A stretch of DNA of 44,760 nt. Origin: an uncultured Alistipes sp. GTDB taxonomy: Bacteria; Bacteroidota; Bacteroidia; Bacteroidales; Rikenellaceae. The notes beneath the pieces are model-generated. The model worked only from the letters and a program-made list of their open reading frames with translations. It had not been told where the DNA came from and ran no database searches. The number at the start of each line of letters is the position of its first letter. The stretch's first letter is position 1. Positions 35,507-43,377 of this stretch are shown piece after piece. Both the position numbers and the translations under genes were made by a program. The stretch spans positions 1 to 44,760 of the forward strand of contig CALUOX010000008.1 in assembly GCA_944322375.1 (NCBI GenBank), in the 5' to 3' direction.

Positions 35507-36364
35507 ATGAACATGAAACGAACACTTGCAGCCCTCCTTTTCACCGCCCTGACGGGGGTTGTCTCGGCACAGCCGGACTCCGCCGTGGCGGTTCCTGCCG
35601 GCGAGGCGAAAATCATCTCCTACAACATCCGTCTGGGTGTGGCGGATGACGGATCGAACAGCTGGGAAAACCGGCGTGAAGCGACGATCCGGATGCTGGA
35701 GCGCGAAAAACCGACCGTCTTCGGTATCCAGGAGGGATACCTCTTTCAGGTGAACTACATTGAAAAGCACCTTCCGCAATATGGCCGCGTGGGCGTGGGC
35801 CGCGACGACGGCAGGGAGAAGGGCGAGATGATGGCGGTTTTTTATTTGAAGGATCGCTATGAACTGCTTGAGCATGGCGACTTCTGGCTCAGTGAGACGC
35901 CCGATCGGGTGTCGCGCGGATGGGATGGGGCCTGCAACCGGACGATGACCTGGGTGCATCTGCGGGAGAAGGCCTCGGGCAAGGAGTTTTACTACTTCAA
36001 CACGCATCTCGATCACAAGGGAGAAGCGGCGCGGCGCGAAGGCGTGAAACTCGTTGTTGCGAAGATCGTCGAGATTGCCGGGAAACGGGCCTCGGTTGTT
36101 TTGGGCGGCGACCTCAATTCGACGATTGAGGATCCGATCTTCGACCCATTGAAGAAGCTCATGTCGCCGGCGCGGGAGAAGGCCCCCGTTACCGACCGCA
36201 AGGGAACCTACAACGGATGGGGCCAGGCCCCCAATTCGATGATAATCGACCATCTCTTTGTCCGGAACCTGAAGTGCCTGTCGTACCGTACGCTTGACGG
36301 CGATTACGGAGTGCCCTACATCTCGGACCATTATCCCATCGAGATCGTCGTGCGGCTGAAATAA
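35507..36364 (+). CDS. Secreted endonuclease/exonuclease/phosphatase-family protein
   Basis: Metal-dependent phosphoesterase of the EEP fold; substrate unknown (could be a nuclease, or a phosphodiesterase acting on lipids or sugars). The 285-residue protein has a signal peptide (about 1-22) and family residues in SYNIRLG, GIQEG, NTHLDH, GGDLNS, IDHLFV and SDHYP. It starts 38 nt after the permease stop, so it may be co-transcribed. An ATG at 35513 is an alternative start. Confidence 0.9.
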   Translation: MNMKRTLAALLFTALTGVVSAQPDSAVAVPAGEAKIISYNIRLGVADDGSNSWENRREATIRMLEREKPTVFGIQEGYLFQVNYIEKHLPQYGRVGVGRDDGREKGEMMAVFYLKDRYELLEHGDFWLSETPDRVSRGWDGACNRTMTWVHLREKASGKEFYYFNTHLDHKGEAARREGVKLVVAKIVEIAGKRASVVLGGDLNSTIEDPIFDPLKKLMSPAREKAPVTDRKGTYNGWGQAPNSMIIDHLFVRNLKCLSYRTLDGDYGVPYISDHYPIEIVVRLK

Positions 36365-36368
36365 ATCC

Positions 36369-36381
36369 GGCCGGAGCGGCC
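36369..36381 (+). terminator. Short GC hairpin after the EEP gene
   Basis: GGCCG / CGGCC with loop GAG, directly after the stop, followed by CTTTCC. Short and without a full T run; weak. Confidence 0.3.
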
Positions 36382-36539
36382 CTTTCCTGCGGTGTGTTTT
36401 CGTGTTCTTGACCTCTGCCCGGTTGCGGAGAGGTCGTTGCCGTGGCTGGTTTCAAGGTCGGGGAACGGATCGTTCCCTGCGACATGTCCCGGCGTGTGGA
36501 GGCAATGCCGAACGGAATCCGGTAATTCCGAAGGCCGGC

Positions 36540-36720
36540 GGAGTTGCGATGAAGACCGGGGACAGTAGGGAGAGAGGAGTCGGAGAGAGACCGGCCGAGA
36601 AAGTCGGGCCGGAGGGGGGGGGAAAGAGAAAGGAGAAACGAGGGACGGGAGAGAGGAGCGGAACGAAAGAGTCCGCAGACAGGATTGTCGGACCGACGCA
36701 AGAATGCAGTCCGAAAGAGA
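36540..36720. repeat. Purine-rich low-complexity intergenic stretch
   Basis: Between the EEP gene and fabI, the plus strand is dominated by GAGA/GGAG motifs and contains a run of nine G (36614-36622). No regular unit could be fixed and no gene is present. The part from 36382 to 36539 shows nothing. Confidence 0.6.
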
Positions 36721-36721
36721 A

Positions 36722-36757
36722 GAGGAGCGTTTGGCCTTGTGCTGCCAAACGCTCCTC
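36722..36757 (-). terminator. Intrinsic terminator after fabI
   Basis: A 14-bp perfect stem (36722-36735 with 36744-36757, 8-nt loop) 22 nt past the fabI stop. The minus strand continues with TTCTCTTTC. Confidence 0.75.
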
Positions 36758-36779
36758 CTTTTACATCTGCGAGGCAAGG

Positions 36780-37664
36780 TTATTCCTTTGCTTCGTGCTC
36801 TTCCCCGCCGCCGAACGGATACTGATGCTCATGCACATCCTCGAACCGCAACCCCTTCTCGTAGGTACGCATGGCGCGGCGGCTCATACCCATCGACGAG
36901 AATCCGCCGTCGTGGTAGAGATTCTGCATCGTAACCTTGCGCGTGAGGTCCGAGAAGAGCGTCAGCACGTAGTTGGCGCAGTCTTCGGCCGTTGCATTCC
37001 CCAGCGGCGACATGCTCTCCGAGAACTCCATCAGATCCGTGAGCCCCAGGACGCGGCTGCCGGCCGTCGGGAGCGTCGACGGTTTCGAGACGGTGTTGAT
37101 GCGCACGTGCTTTTCACGGCCGTAGATGTAGCCGAAACTGCGGGCGATCGACTCCAGCAGCGCCTTGGCGTCGGCCATGTCGTTGTAGCCGTAGAGGGTG
37201 CGTTGCGCCGCGATGTAGCTCAGAGCGACGATCGAACCCCATTCGCGCAGTGCATCCTTCTTGCGGATGACCTGAATCATCTTGTGGAAGGAGATGGCCG
37301 AGATGTCGAGCGTCTTCTGCAGGAAGTCGTAGTCGAGATCGTCGTAGGTGCGGCCCTTGCGGACGTTGGGCGACATGCCGATCGAGTGCAGTACGAAATC
37401 GAACGGCCCGCCGAAGTGTTTCAACGCTTTATCGACCAGATGCTCCAAGTCGGCGACCGACGTGGCGTCGGCCGCAATGACCGGCGCATTGCATTTTGCG
37501 GCCAGTTCGTTGAGCGTGCCCATGCGCAGCGAGACAGCTGTGTTCGTAAGAACGATTTCGGCACCCTCCTCGACGGCGCGTTCGGCAACTTTCCAGGCAA
37601 TGGAGTGTTCGTTGAGCGCCCCGAAGATGATCCCTTTCTTTCCTTTCAACAGATTGAATGACAT
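36780..37664 (-). CDS. fabI: Enoyl-ACP reductase FabI
   Basis: NADH-dependent last step of fatty acid elongation (FAS II). The 294-residue product shows the nucleotide-binding GIIFGALNEHSIAWKVAERA, the catalytic YNDMADAK pattern (Tyr and Lys of the short-chain reductase type) and SRVLGLTDLMEFS. The start 37664 (MSFNLLKGKKG) was chosen because the ten residues above it (RRRKLNVKV) are not typical. The N-terminal side faces a 507-bp gap with a triplicated 93-bp repeat. Confidence 0.95.
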   Translation of the reverse strand: MSFNLLKGKKGIIFGALNEHSIAWKVAERAVEEGAEIVLTNTAVSLRMGTLNELAAKCNAPVIAADATSVADLEHLVDKALKHFGGPFDFVLHSIGMSPNVRKGRTYDDLDYDFLQKTLDISAISFHKMIQVIRKKDALREWGSIVALSYIAAQRTLYGYNDMADAKALLESIARSFGYIYGREKHVRINTVSKPSTLPTAGSRVLGLTDLMEFSESMSPLGNATAEDCANYVLTLFSDLTRKVTMQNLYHDGGFSSMGMSRRAMRTYEKGLRFEDVHEHQYPFGGGEEHEAKE

Positions 37665-37804
37665 AACTTTCACATTTAATTTTCTGCGCCGCATACAAGA
37701 TTTTCAGGCGCTGAACTCCGTAAAACAGGGCGTAAAGGTAAACAATTTTTTCGAAACCGCCGATTCATTCGTCTTTTTGTCCGGTAGGGCACCCGTCGCC
37801 CGGC

Positions 37805-38083
37805 CGTCGAATCAGACCTTTTTGCCCGATGGATACGCCGTTGCCCCGATCCTTCGATACAGGTCTCCGGGGTTGGGGAAGGTATGTATTGTCCAACCGT
37901 TGAATCTGATCTCTTTACCCGATGGATATGCCGTTGTCCCGATCCCTCGATGTAGGTCTTTCGGTTTGGGAAAGGTATGCGTCGCCTGGTCGTTGAATCA
38001 GATCTTTTTGCCCGATGGATATGCCGTTGCCGATCCCTCGATGCAGGTCTTCCGGATCAGAGAGTATGCGTCGCCCGATCCGG
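37805..38083. repeat. Three 93-bp tandem copies upstream of fabI
   Basis: Copies begin at 37805, 37898 and 37991, each with a core like TTGCCCGATGGATATGCCGT and a GCAGGTCT element. The third is 2 nt shorter inside the GCCCCGATC block, which breaks the reading frame, so the array is probably not a peptide repeat. It fills much of the fabI leader side; the rest (37665-37804 and 38084-38171) shows nothing clear. Confidence 0.85.
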
Positions 38084-38171
38084 CAAATCTCAATCCCTTG
38101 TCCGGTATGTATGCTGTTGTTCAACAGCCATCTCCCACGGACTTCCAGCTTGGTTGCGGAGAGGGGTGGCG

Positions 38172-38363
38172 TTACTTCTTCTCCGACTTGCGACCGCCGA
38201 ACCGTCCGACCAGAAATCCGGCCAGAAAGATAACCACCCAGATCAGCAGCGTGGTCAATTTGCTCATGATCCATACTTGGACCTCACTCGAATAAAAGAC
38301 CAACAGCAGCAGAAGCACCACCGCTGCGGCGATGCCGATCAGCCATTTCGTCGAAAGTTTCAT
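38172..38363 (-). CDS. Small two-helix membrane protein
   Basis: Unrecognised 63-residue protein. It has two hydrophobic helices (about 8-24 and 36-54) with a short acidic-polar link, and a basic tail FGGRKSEKK. The GFLVGRFGG stretch could pack against another helix. It has good Bacteroidetes-like composition and an ATG at 38363, but no family assignment. A terminator of the M24 gene lies just upstream, so it has its own transcription unit or is part of the fabI unit. Confidence 0.65.
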   Translation of the reverse strand: MKLSTKWLIGIAAAVVLLLLLVFYSSEVQVWIMSKLTTLLIWVVIFLAGFLVGRFGGRKSEKK

Positions 38364-38393
38364 CTCATGCGCGTATTTGTTTCAAAATATTTC

Positions 38394-38417
38394 GGGGAGA
38401 GGATCGCTCCTCTCCCC
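38394..38417 (-). terminator. Intrinsic terminator after the M24 aminopeptidase gene
   Basis: A 10-bp perfect stem GGGGAGAGGA / TCCTCTCCCC with loop TCGC lies 73 nt past the M24 stop and continues on the minus strand into GAAATATTTTG. Confidence 0.7.
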
Positions 38418-38490
38418 TTGTTGATCGGTCTCCGGTTGCCGTCCGCTCTCCCTTTCGGACGCGACGCGGCTGTCGGAGACAGCGGTTCCG

Positions 38491-39888
38491 TCAACGGCCT
38501 ACGACGGCCTCGAGCTGCTCGACCGTAATCGGAATCGTCCGGTCGCCGATGATGCGGCAGCCCGTTTCGGTGACCAGCAGGTCATCCTCGATGCGGATGC
38601 CGCCGAAATCGAGGTAACGGCTCCGCAGAAGGTCGTAGTTGACGATTCCCCGGTATTGTCCTTCGGCCTCGCACTTGTCGATGAGTGCCGGGATGAAGTA
38701 GATGCCCGGTTCGTCGCTCAGGATCGTGCCGGGGCGCAGCCGCCAGGTGGCACGGTGGAGGCAGGTGGCCGATTGTGCCGCGCGTTCGGCGACCTGCGAG
38801 TAGTCGAAGCTCCGTTCGCCGATGTTCTCGCAGTCGTGGACGTCCATCCCGAGTCCGTGCCCGAGTCCGTGGGGCATGAAGAGGTACATGGCGCCGCTGG
38901 CAACGGCATCCTCGGCCGTACCCTTGAGCAGCCCGATGCCGACAAGCCCCTCGGCAAGTTTGCGATAGGCTTCGAGATGCACCTCCTGCATGTACATCAT
39001 TCCCGGACGTACGATGCGGGCGATATGGTCGTGGCAGGCGAGGACGATCTCGTAGATCTCGCGCTGCTGCTCGGTGAAACGGCCGCTGACGGGATAGGTG
39101 CGCGTGTGGTCCGAGCAGTAGTTCATCAGGTTCTCGCCGCCTGCATCGACCAGCAGCAGCCGTCCCTCCTGAAGGATCCCTTCGGAGTTGAGGTTGTGGA
39201 GCGTCTCGCCATGCTGCGACACGATCGACGGGAAGGATACGCCCAGTCCCATCGATTTGGCCACGCCTTCGATTGCGCCGGCAATCTCCCGTTCGATGAC
39301 ACCCGGCCGGCACATGTGCATGGCCGTCGTATGCATGGCATAGCCGATGTGGAAGGCATCCTCCATCTGGGCAATCTCCTCGTCGCTCTTGACCTCGCGC
39401 ATCTCGGCGACGGCGAACATCAGGTCGACGGACTTGTAGTCGTGGAGCATCTGCGGGGCGATTCCCAACAGTGCCGAGAGCTGCAGCTTCGTCTCACCGC
39501 GATAGGGCGGCAGATAGTGCACGCGGCGGCCCAGACGGATGGCGCGTGCCAGGTAGTCGGCCAGCGCCGCCATCGGCCGGCAGTCGTTTACGCCGACCTG
39601 TGCGCCCAACTCCCGGAGCGTGGGCTGCGGTCCCGTCCATATGATGTCGTCAACGGTAAAGTCGTCGCCGAAGAGGATCTCTTCGCCCGTGTCGGCATCG
39701 ATGATTCCCGCCAGCGACGGCATGTTGAGACCGAAGTAGTAGAGGAACGTCGAATCCTGACGGAAGTAGTAGGCGTTGTTGGGATAGTTGTTCGGCGAGG
39801 GTTGATTTCCCGGCAGCAGGATCACGCCGCTGCCTGTCTTCGTGCGCAGTTCCGCACGACGCGATACGTAGGTTTGAATCGGAAACAT
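38491..39888 (-). CDS. Aminopeptidase P family (M24) metallopeptidase
   Basis: Cleaves Xaa-Pro N-terminal residues; cytoplasmic. The 465-residue protein has an N-terminal creatinase-type domain (RQDSTFLYYFGL and the GDDFTVDDIIWTG region) and the pita-bread domain with metal ligands in VDAGGENLMNYCSDHTRTY (two Asp), PHGLGHGLGMDVHD (His), LSDEPGIYFIP (Glu) and GGIRIEDDLLVT (Glu). Start 39888 (MFPIQTY) uses ATG; an in-frame TTG 9 nt upstream is a weaker choice. It lies 34 bp from the Bax-inhibitor gene on the same strand. Confidence 0.95.
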   Translation of the reverse strand: MFPIQTYVSRRAELRTKTGSGVILLPGNQPSPNNYPNNAYYFRQDSTFLYYFGLNMPSLAGIIDADTGEEILFGDDFTVDDIIWTGPQPTLRELGAQVGVNDCRPMAALADYLARAIRLGRRVHYLPPYRGETKLQLSALLGIAPQMLHDYKSVDLMFAVAEMREVKSDEEIAQMEDAFHIGYAMHTTAMHMCRPGVIEREIAGAIEGVAKSMGLGVSFPSIVSQHGETLHNLNSEGILQEGRLLLVDAGGENLMNYCSDHTRTYPVSGRFTEQQREIYEIVLACHDHIARIVRPGMMYMQEVHLEAYRKLAEGLVGIGLLKGTAEDAVASGAMYLFMPHGLGHGLGMDVHDCENIGERSFDYSQVAERAAQSATCLHRATWRLRPGTILSDEPGIYFIPALIDKCEAEGQYRGIVNYDLLRSRYLDFGGIRIEDDLLVTETGCRIIGDRTIPITVEQLEAVVGR

Positions 39889-39922
39889 GGTTTTCAATGT
39901 TTATCGAAGTGCCGCGTGCAGC

Positions 39923-40624
39923 CTATCGGCGGTTGCCGAGCAGCCGCAGCAGATACAGGAACAGATTGATGAAATCGAGGTAGAGCGACAACGCTCCTAT
40001 CAGGGCGAATTTCTGCATCGTCTCATCGACTTCGGCATCGGAGTAGATCATGCGTTTGATCTGCTGGGTGTCGTATGCCGTGAGGCCGACGAAGAGCAGG
40101 ATGCCGACATAGGTGATGATCCACATGAGGGCGTCGCTCTTGAGGAAGAGATTGACCAGTGAGGCGATGATGACGCCGACAAGCGCCATTGTGAGCAGAT
40201 TGCCCCACGAGGAGAGGTCGCGGCCCGTGATGTAACCGTAGATCGACATGGCGCCGAACATGCCGGCCGTGACGAGGAACGTGGTGCCGATCGATCCCAG
40301 GTCATAGACGAGGAAGATGACCGACAGGGTTGCTCCGTTCAGTACGGAGTAGGCGATGAAGGCGAGCGTTGCCGTCAGGAACGACATGCGCATGATGTTG
40401 GCGACAAGCACCATCACCAGCACGATTTCACCGATCAGCAGGCCGTAGAAGAGAAATCTGCTGCTGAAAATGGCCTGCAGCATGCTCTCGGATCCGGCGA
40501 CGGTATAGGCTGTCAGTGCGGTCAGTACGAGCGCCATCGTCATCCAGAGATAGACGTTGCGGAAGAGCGTCGTGCGTGCGGCATCGGTTCGGGCGACCGT
40601 TGTGGTCGGTTTTGTTGTTTCCAT
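39923..40624 (-). CDS. Bax inhibitor-1/YccA-family membrane protein
   Basis: Multi-pass inner-membrane protein; in E. coli relatives (YccA) it modulates FtsH proteolysis and in others it leaks calcium or protons. The 233-residue protein has about seven hydrophobic helices and the family motif near AYDTQQIKR, with acidic residues in the last part. It lies 34 bp upstream of the M24 gene; they are probably co-transcribed. Confidence 0.93.
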   Translation of the reverse strand: METTKPTTTVARTDAARTTLFRNVYLWMTMALVLTALTAYTVAGSESMLQAIFSSRFLFYGLLIGEIVLVMVLVANIMRMSFLTATLAFIAYSVLNGATLSVIFLVYDLGSIGTTFLVTAGMFGAMSIYGYITGRDLSSWGNLLTMALVGVIIASLVNLFLKSDALMWIITYVGILLFVGLTAYDTQQIKRMIYSDAEVDETMQKFALIGALSLYLDFINLFLYLLRLLGNRR

Positions 40625-40753
40625 TGTTGTTGTCAGTTTTTATTCGTTTTATTCGTATTCGGTTTGATTGCCGGTTGAGCAGGGTTAAATTCGGTTGTGC
40701 TCCGGTTGAACCGGTCTGTTCCGGGATTCAACAGCAAAGGGCGTGCAACGAAG

Positions 40754-42013
40754 TCAGTCGGGTTGCGAATTCGATGCGTCGGACGGCACCATCTTGTAGA
40801 GCTGGTCGCCGCGCCGTACCAGCGACGGGGTCTTGAACGAGCAGTAACAGCCTTGCGGGGCCTCATCCGCCGGTTTGTTCCCCACGTAGGGATTGGCCGT
40901 CAGTTCGACGATGCCGGTTGTCGGTCCCTGGAAGAAGAGTTCTTCGCCGCGGGCCACCGGCGCCGCTTCGACATAAACTTCGGCAACCGACGGCTTTTTG
41001 AAGAAGTTGGTCACCTTGCCCACATAGACCTTGCGGCGCGTGGCCGACGATCCATAGTGCTCGGTGTGCTCGGCCATCGGTGCTCCGGCATAATACCCTT
41101 GCCAGAATCCCCGGTTGAAGACCGTTTCGAGCTCCTGTTTCAACGTTGCGGCGAGTTCCGGCGTGTAGGTCCCCGCCTCCATGGCCCGCAGTGCACGGTC
41201 GTAGCAGGACACGACACGCCTGACATACTCCGCACCGCGCGCGCGGCCTTCGATCTTGAGGACGCGCACGCCGGCAGCGAGGAAACGGTCCAGAAAGTCG
41301 ATCGTGCAGAGATCCTTCGGCGAAAGGATATAACGTCCTTCCGTAAGGAGCTGCGCTCCGGTCTCCGCATCGGTAAGGAGGTACTTCCGGCGGCAGATCT
41401 GGCGGCAGGCGCCCCGGTTTGCCGAACAGCCCGTTTCATGCAGTGAAAGGTAGCATTTCCCCGATACGGCCATGCACAATGCACCGTGCGCGAACATCTC
41501 GATGCGCACCGGCTCTCCCGAAGGACCGCAGATGCCCTGTTCGGTGATTTCACGACTGATCCGCCCGATCTGTTCCAGCGAAAGTTCGCGCGCAAGGACC
41601 ATGACGTCGGCCCATTGGGCGTAGAACTTTACGGCTTCGCTGTTGGTTATGTTGCACTGGGTGGAGATGTGCACCTCGACCCCCGTACGGCGGGCGTAGA
41701 GGATTGCGGCGATGTCGGAGGCGATCACGGCGTCGATTCCGGCCGCACGGGCCCGGTCGATAAGTTCGTGCATCTGTCGCAGTTCGTCCTCATAGACGAC
41801 GGTATTGACCGTAAGGTAACTTCTGATGCCGGCTTCGCGGGCGATGTGCACGATCTTCTCCAGATCGTCAAGGGTAAAGTTCGCGGCCGATTTCGACCGC
41901 ATGTTCAGTTGTCCCACACCGAAGTAGACGGCATCGGCTCCCGCCTGTATGGCGGCCTGCAATGCCTCGTAACTTCCGGCCGGGGCCATCAATTCAATAT
42001 CGTTTCGTTTCAT
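40754..42013 (-). CDS. Peptidase U32-family protein (TrhP/RlhA-like)
   Basis: Members make 5-hydroxyuridine or related modifications in tRNA or 23S rRNA using a 4Fe-4S cluster, though named peptidases. The 419-residue protein carries the U32 signature EMFAHGALCMAVSGKC with further cysteines in CSANRGACRQICRRKY, and an N-terminal LMAPAGSYEALQAAIQAGADAVYFG TIM-barrel start. A C-terminal domain (about 320-419) is of the DUF3656/U32-C type. The exact target (TrhP tRNA or RlhA rRNA) cannot be fixed from sequence alone. No promoter was clear. Confidence 0.9.
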   Translation of the reverse strand: MKRNDIELMAPAGSYEALQAAIQAGADAVYFGVGQLNMRSKSAANFTLDDLEKIVHIAREAGIRSYLTVNTVVYEDELRQMHELIDRARAAGIDAVIASDIAAILYARRTGVEVHISTQCNITNSEAVKFYAQWADVMVLARELSLEQIGRISREITEQGICGPSGEPVRIEMFAHGALCMAVSGKCYLSLHETGCSANRGACRQICRRKYLLTDAETGAQLLTEGRYILSPKDLCTIDFLDRFLAAGVRVLKIEGRARGAEYVRRVVSCYDRALRAMEAGTYTPELAATLKQELETVFNRGFWQGYYAGAPMAEHTEHYGSSATRRKVYVGKVTNFFKKPSVAEVYVEAAPVARGEELFFQGPTTGIVELTANPYVGNKPADEAPQGCYCSFKTPSLVRRGDQLYKMVPSDASNSQPD

Positions 42014-42249
42014 TCAGTCACTCTTTCCGGTACGATTCCTTTCGCCGTTTCTGCATGACGTCGGATCTCTCCGGTCGGCTTCGAAACCTTCAACTCCTTT
42101 GCTTCTCCTTTAAGGCCTCTTTCCCGGTTGAGGCGGCGTATTGACCTTCGGCGCCTTGTGTCAGTACGGAGGAAAGCTCTTCCTGCACAATCAATACAAT
42201 AAACGGAATACTGCCGGGCGCAAGCGTGTAACGCCTGCTCTTTTTTTCA

Positions 42250-42258
42250 CCCCCCCCC
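42250..42258. repeat. Nine-C homopolymer just downstream of the polyprenyl synthetase gene
   Basis: A run of nine C (plus strand) 18 nt past the stop of the minus-strand gene. Similar nine-base C or G runs lie just past rplY (29612-29620) and at 36614-36622. The remainder of the 263-bp gap shows nothing. Confidence 0.7.
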
Positions 42259-42276
42259 TCTCCGGATGTACGGGAC

Positions 42277-43248
42277 CTATTTTTTCCGGTTCATCAGGCT
42301 TCGGGCATATTCGCGCAACGGCTCCTTGCGGAAGTCCGGAACATTCACCTCGTCGAGCATCGTCAATGCCCGGTCGAATCGTATGGAGATCTGCTGTTCG
42401 GTCAGTCTCGGAATGTCGAGCGCATCATAGACGGCCCGTACACGGGCGATCTTCTCTTCGGGCGACAGTTTCGGATCCTTGTACGTGTGGCGCAGAATCT
42501 CACGCTGCGCCTCTTTCGCACGGCTCATGGCCGTCACCATCAGGTAGGTCTTTTTCCCTTCGAGGATGTCGCCGCCGATCCTCTTGCCCAACTCCTCGTC
42601 GCCGTAGCTGTCAAGCAGGTCGTCCTGCAGCTGGAATGCCATGCCCAGTTCGATGGCGAACTGGTGGATGCGCCGGCTCTGTTCATCGTCGGCACCGCCC
42701 AGGATCGCTCCGATCATGGCCGACCCGGCCATCAGCACCGAGGTCTTGAGCTCGATCATCGACATGTACTCCACGACGGAGACCTTCTGTTTCTGTTCGA
42801 AATCCATGTCGTACTGCTGGCCTTCGCAGACGCCGAGCGCCATGGCATTGAATACCTCGAGGATGCGGGGAAGGGATGCCGGTGCGGTCTGCCCGAGCAG
42901 CCGGTAGGCATAGATGAGCATGGCATCGCCCGAAAGGATGGCGACATTGCCGCCCCACCGCGCGTAAACCGAAGGCTTCCCGCGACGCATGGCGGCATTG
43001 TCCATGATGTCGTCGTGGAGCAGCGTGAAGTTGTGGAAGATCTCGACGGCCGCCGCAGCCGGCAGCGCCGATTCCACACGGTCGCTGAAGAGTTCGCACG
43101 AGAGCAGCAGCAACATGGGGCGCAGGCGTTTGCCGCCGCCGCCCAGCGAGTAACGGATCGGATCGTACAACCGCTCGGGTTCGGACGGCAGTTCGCGTTG
43201 AGCGAGGTAATTCTCAATGATCTGGAGAAGCTGTTCGTAGGTATGCAT
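42277..43248 (-). CDS. Polyprenyl synthetase family protein (short/medium chain isoprenyl diphosphate synthase)
   Basis: Adds isopentenyl diphosphate to allylic diphosphates; product length cannot be read from sequence alone, but it may feed quinone side chains or farnesyl/geranylgeranyl needs. The 323-residue protein has the first aspartate-rich motif HDDIMDNAAMRRG and second QLQDDLLDSYGD, plus GGGGKRLRP. The start at 43248 is supported by a minus-strand TATATTTG at 43290-43283. The open frame beyond 43248 runs antisense through the ROK gene and is not real. Confidence 0.92.
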   Translation of the reverse strand: MHTYEQLLQIIENYLAQRELPSEPERLYDPIRYSLGGGGKRLRPMLLLLSCELFSDRVESALPAAAAVEIFHNFTLLHDDIMDNAAMRRGKPSVYARWGGNVAILSGDAMLIYAYRLLGQTAPASLPRILEVFNAMALGVCEGQQYDMDFEQKQKVSVVEYMSMIELKTSVLMAGSAMIGAILGGADDEQSRRIHQFAIELGMAFQLQDDLLDSYGDEELGKRIGGDILEGKKTYLMVTAMSRAKEAQREILRHTYKDPKLSPEEKIARVRAVYDALDIPRLTEQQISIRFDRALTMLDEVNVPDFRKEPLREYARSLMNRKK

Positions 43249-43282
43249 TTCGTAACGTTTGATCGAATGGGCAAATACTCGC

Positions 43283-43290
43283 CAAATATA
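43283..43290 (-). promoter_or_regulatory. -7 element for the polyprenyl synthetase gene
   Basis: The minus strand reads TATATTTG, matching TAnnTTTG, 34 nt before the ATG. No clear -33. It lies beside the opposed ROK promoter. Confidence 0.45.
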
Positions 43291-43298
43291 CGAAAAAG

Positions 43299-43329
43299 TT
43301 TGGAGTTGCGAGAATATTTTGTAACTTTG
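43299..43329 (+). promoter_or_regulatory. Bacteroidetes-type promoter for the ROK kinase gene
   Basis: TTTG (43299-43302), exactly 19 nt, TAACTTTG (43322-43329), the best promoter match in the window, 48 nt before the ATG. Confidence 0.7.
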
Positions 43330-43377
43330 GATGTGAATAAACCGGCGCCTGCGCCATAAATCAAAAAATTTCAGACA

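Noticed and set aside
37348-38295. A 315-codon plus-strand frame over fabI and the 93-bp repeats, with a 31-residue repeated peptide
   Set aside because: It is antisense to fabI at its start, and the third repeat has a 2-nt deletion that breaks the repeated peptide frame.
40702-40714. CCGGTTGAACCGG as a terminator of the U32 gene
   Set aside because: The centre has a one-base loop and no T run follows; it is too short to trust.
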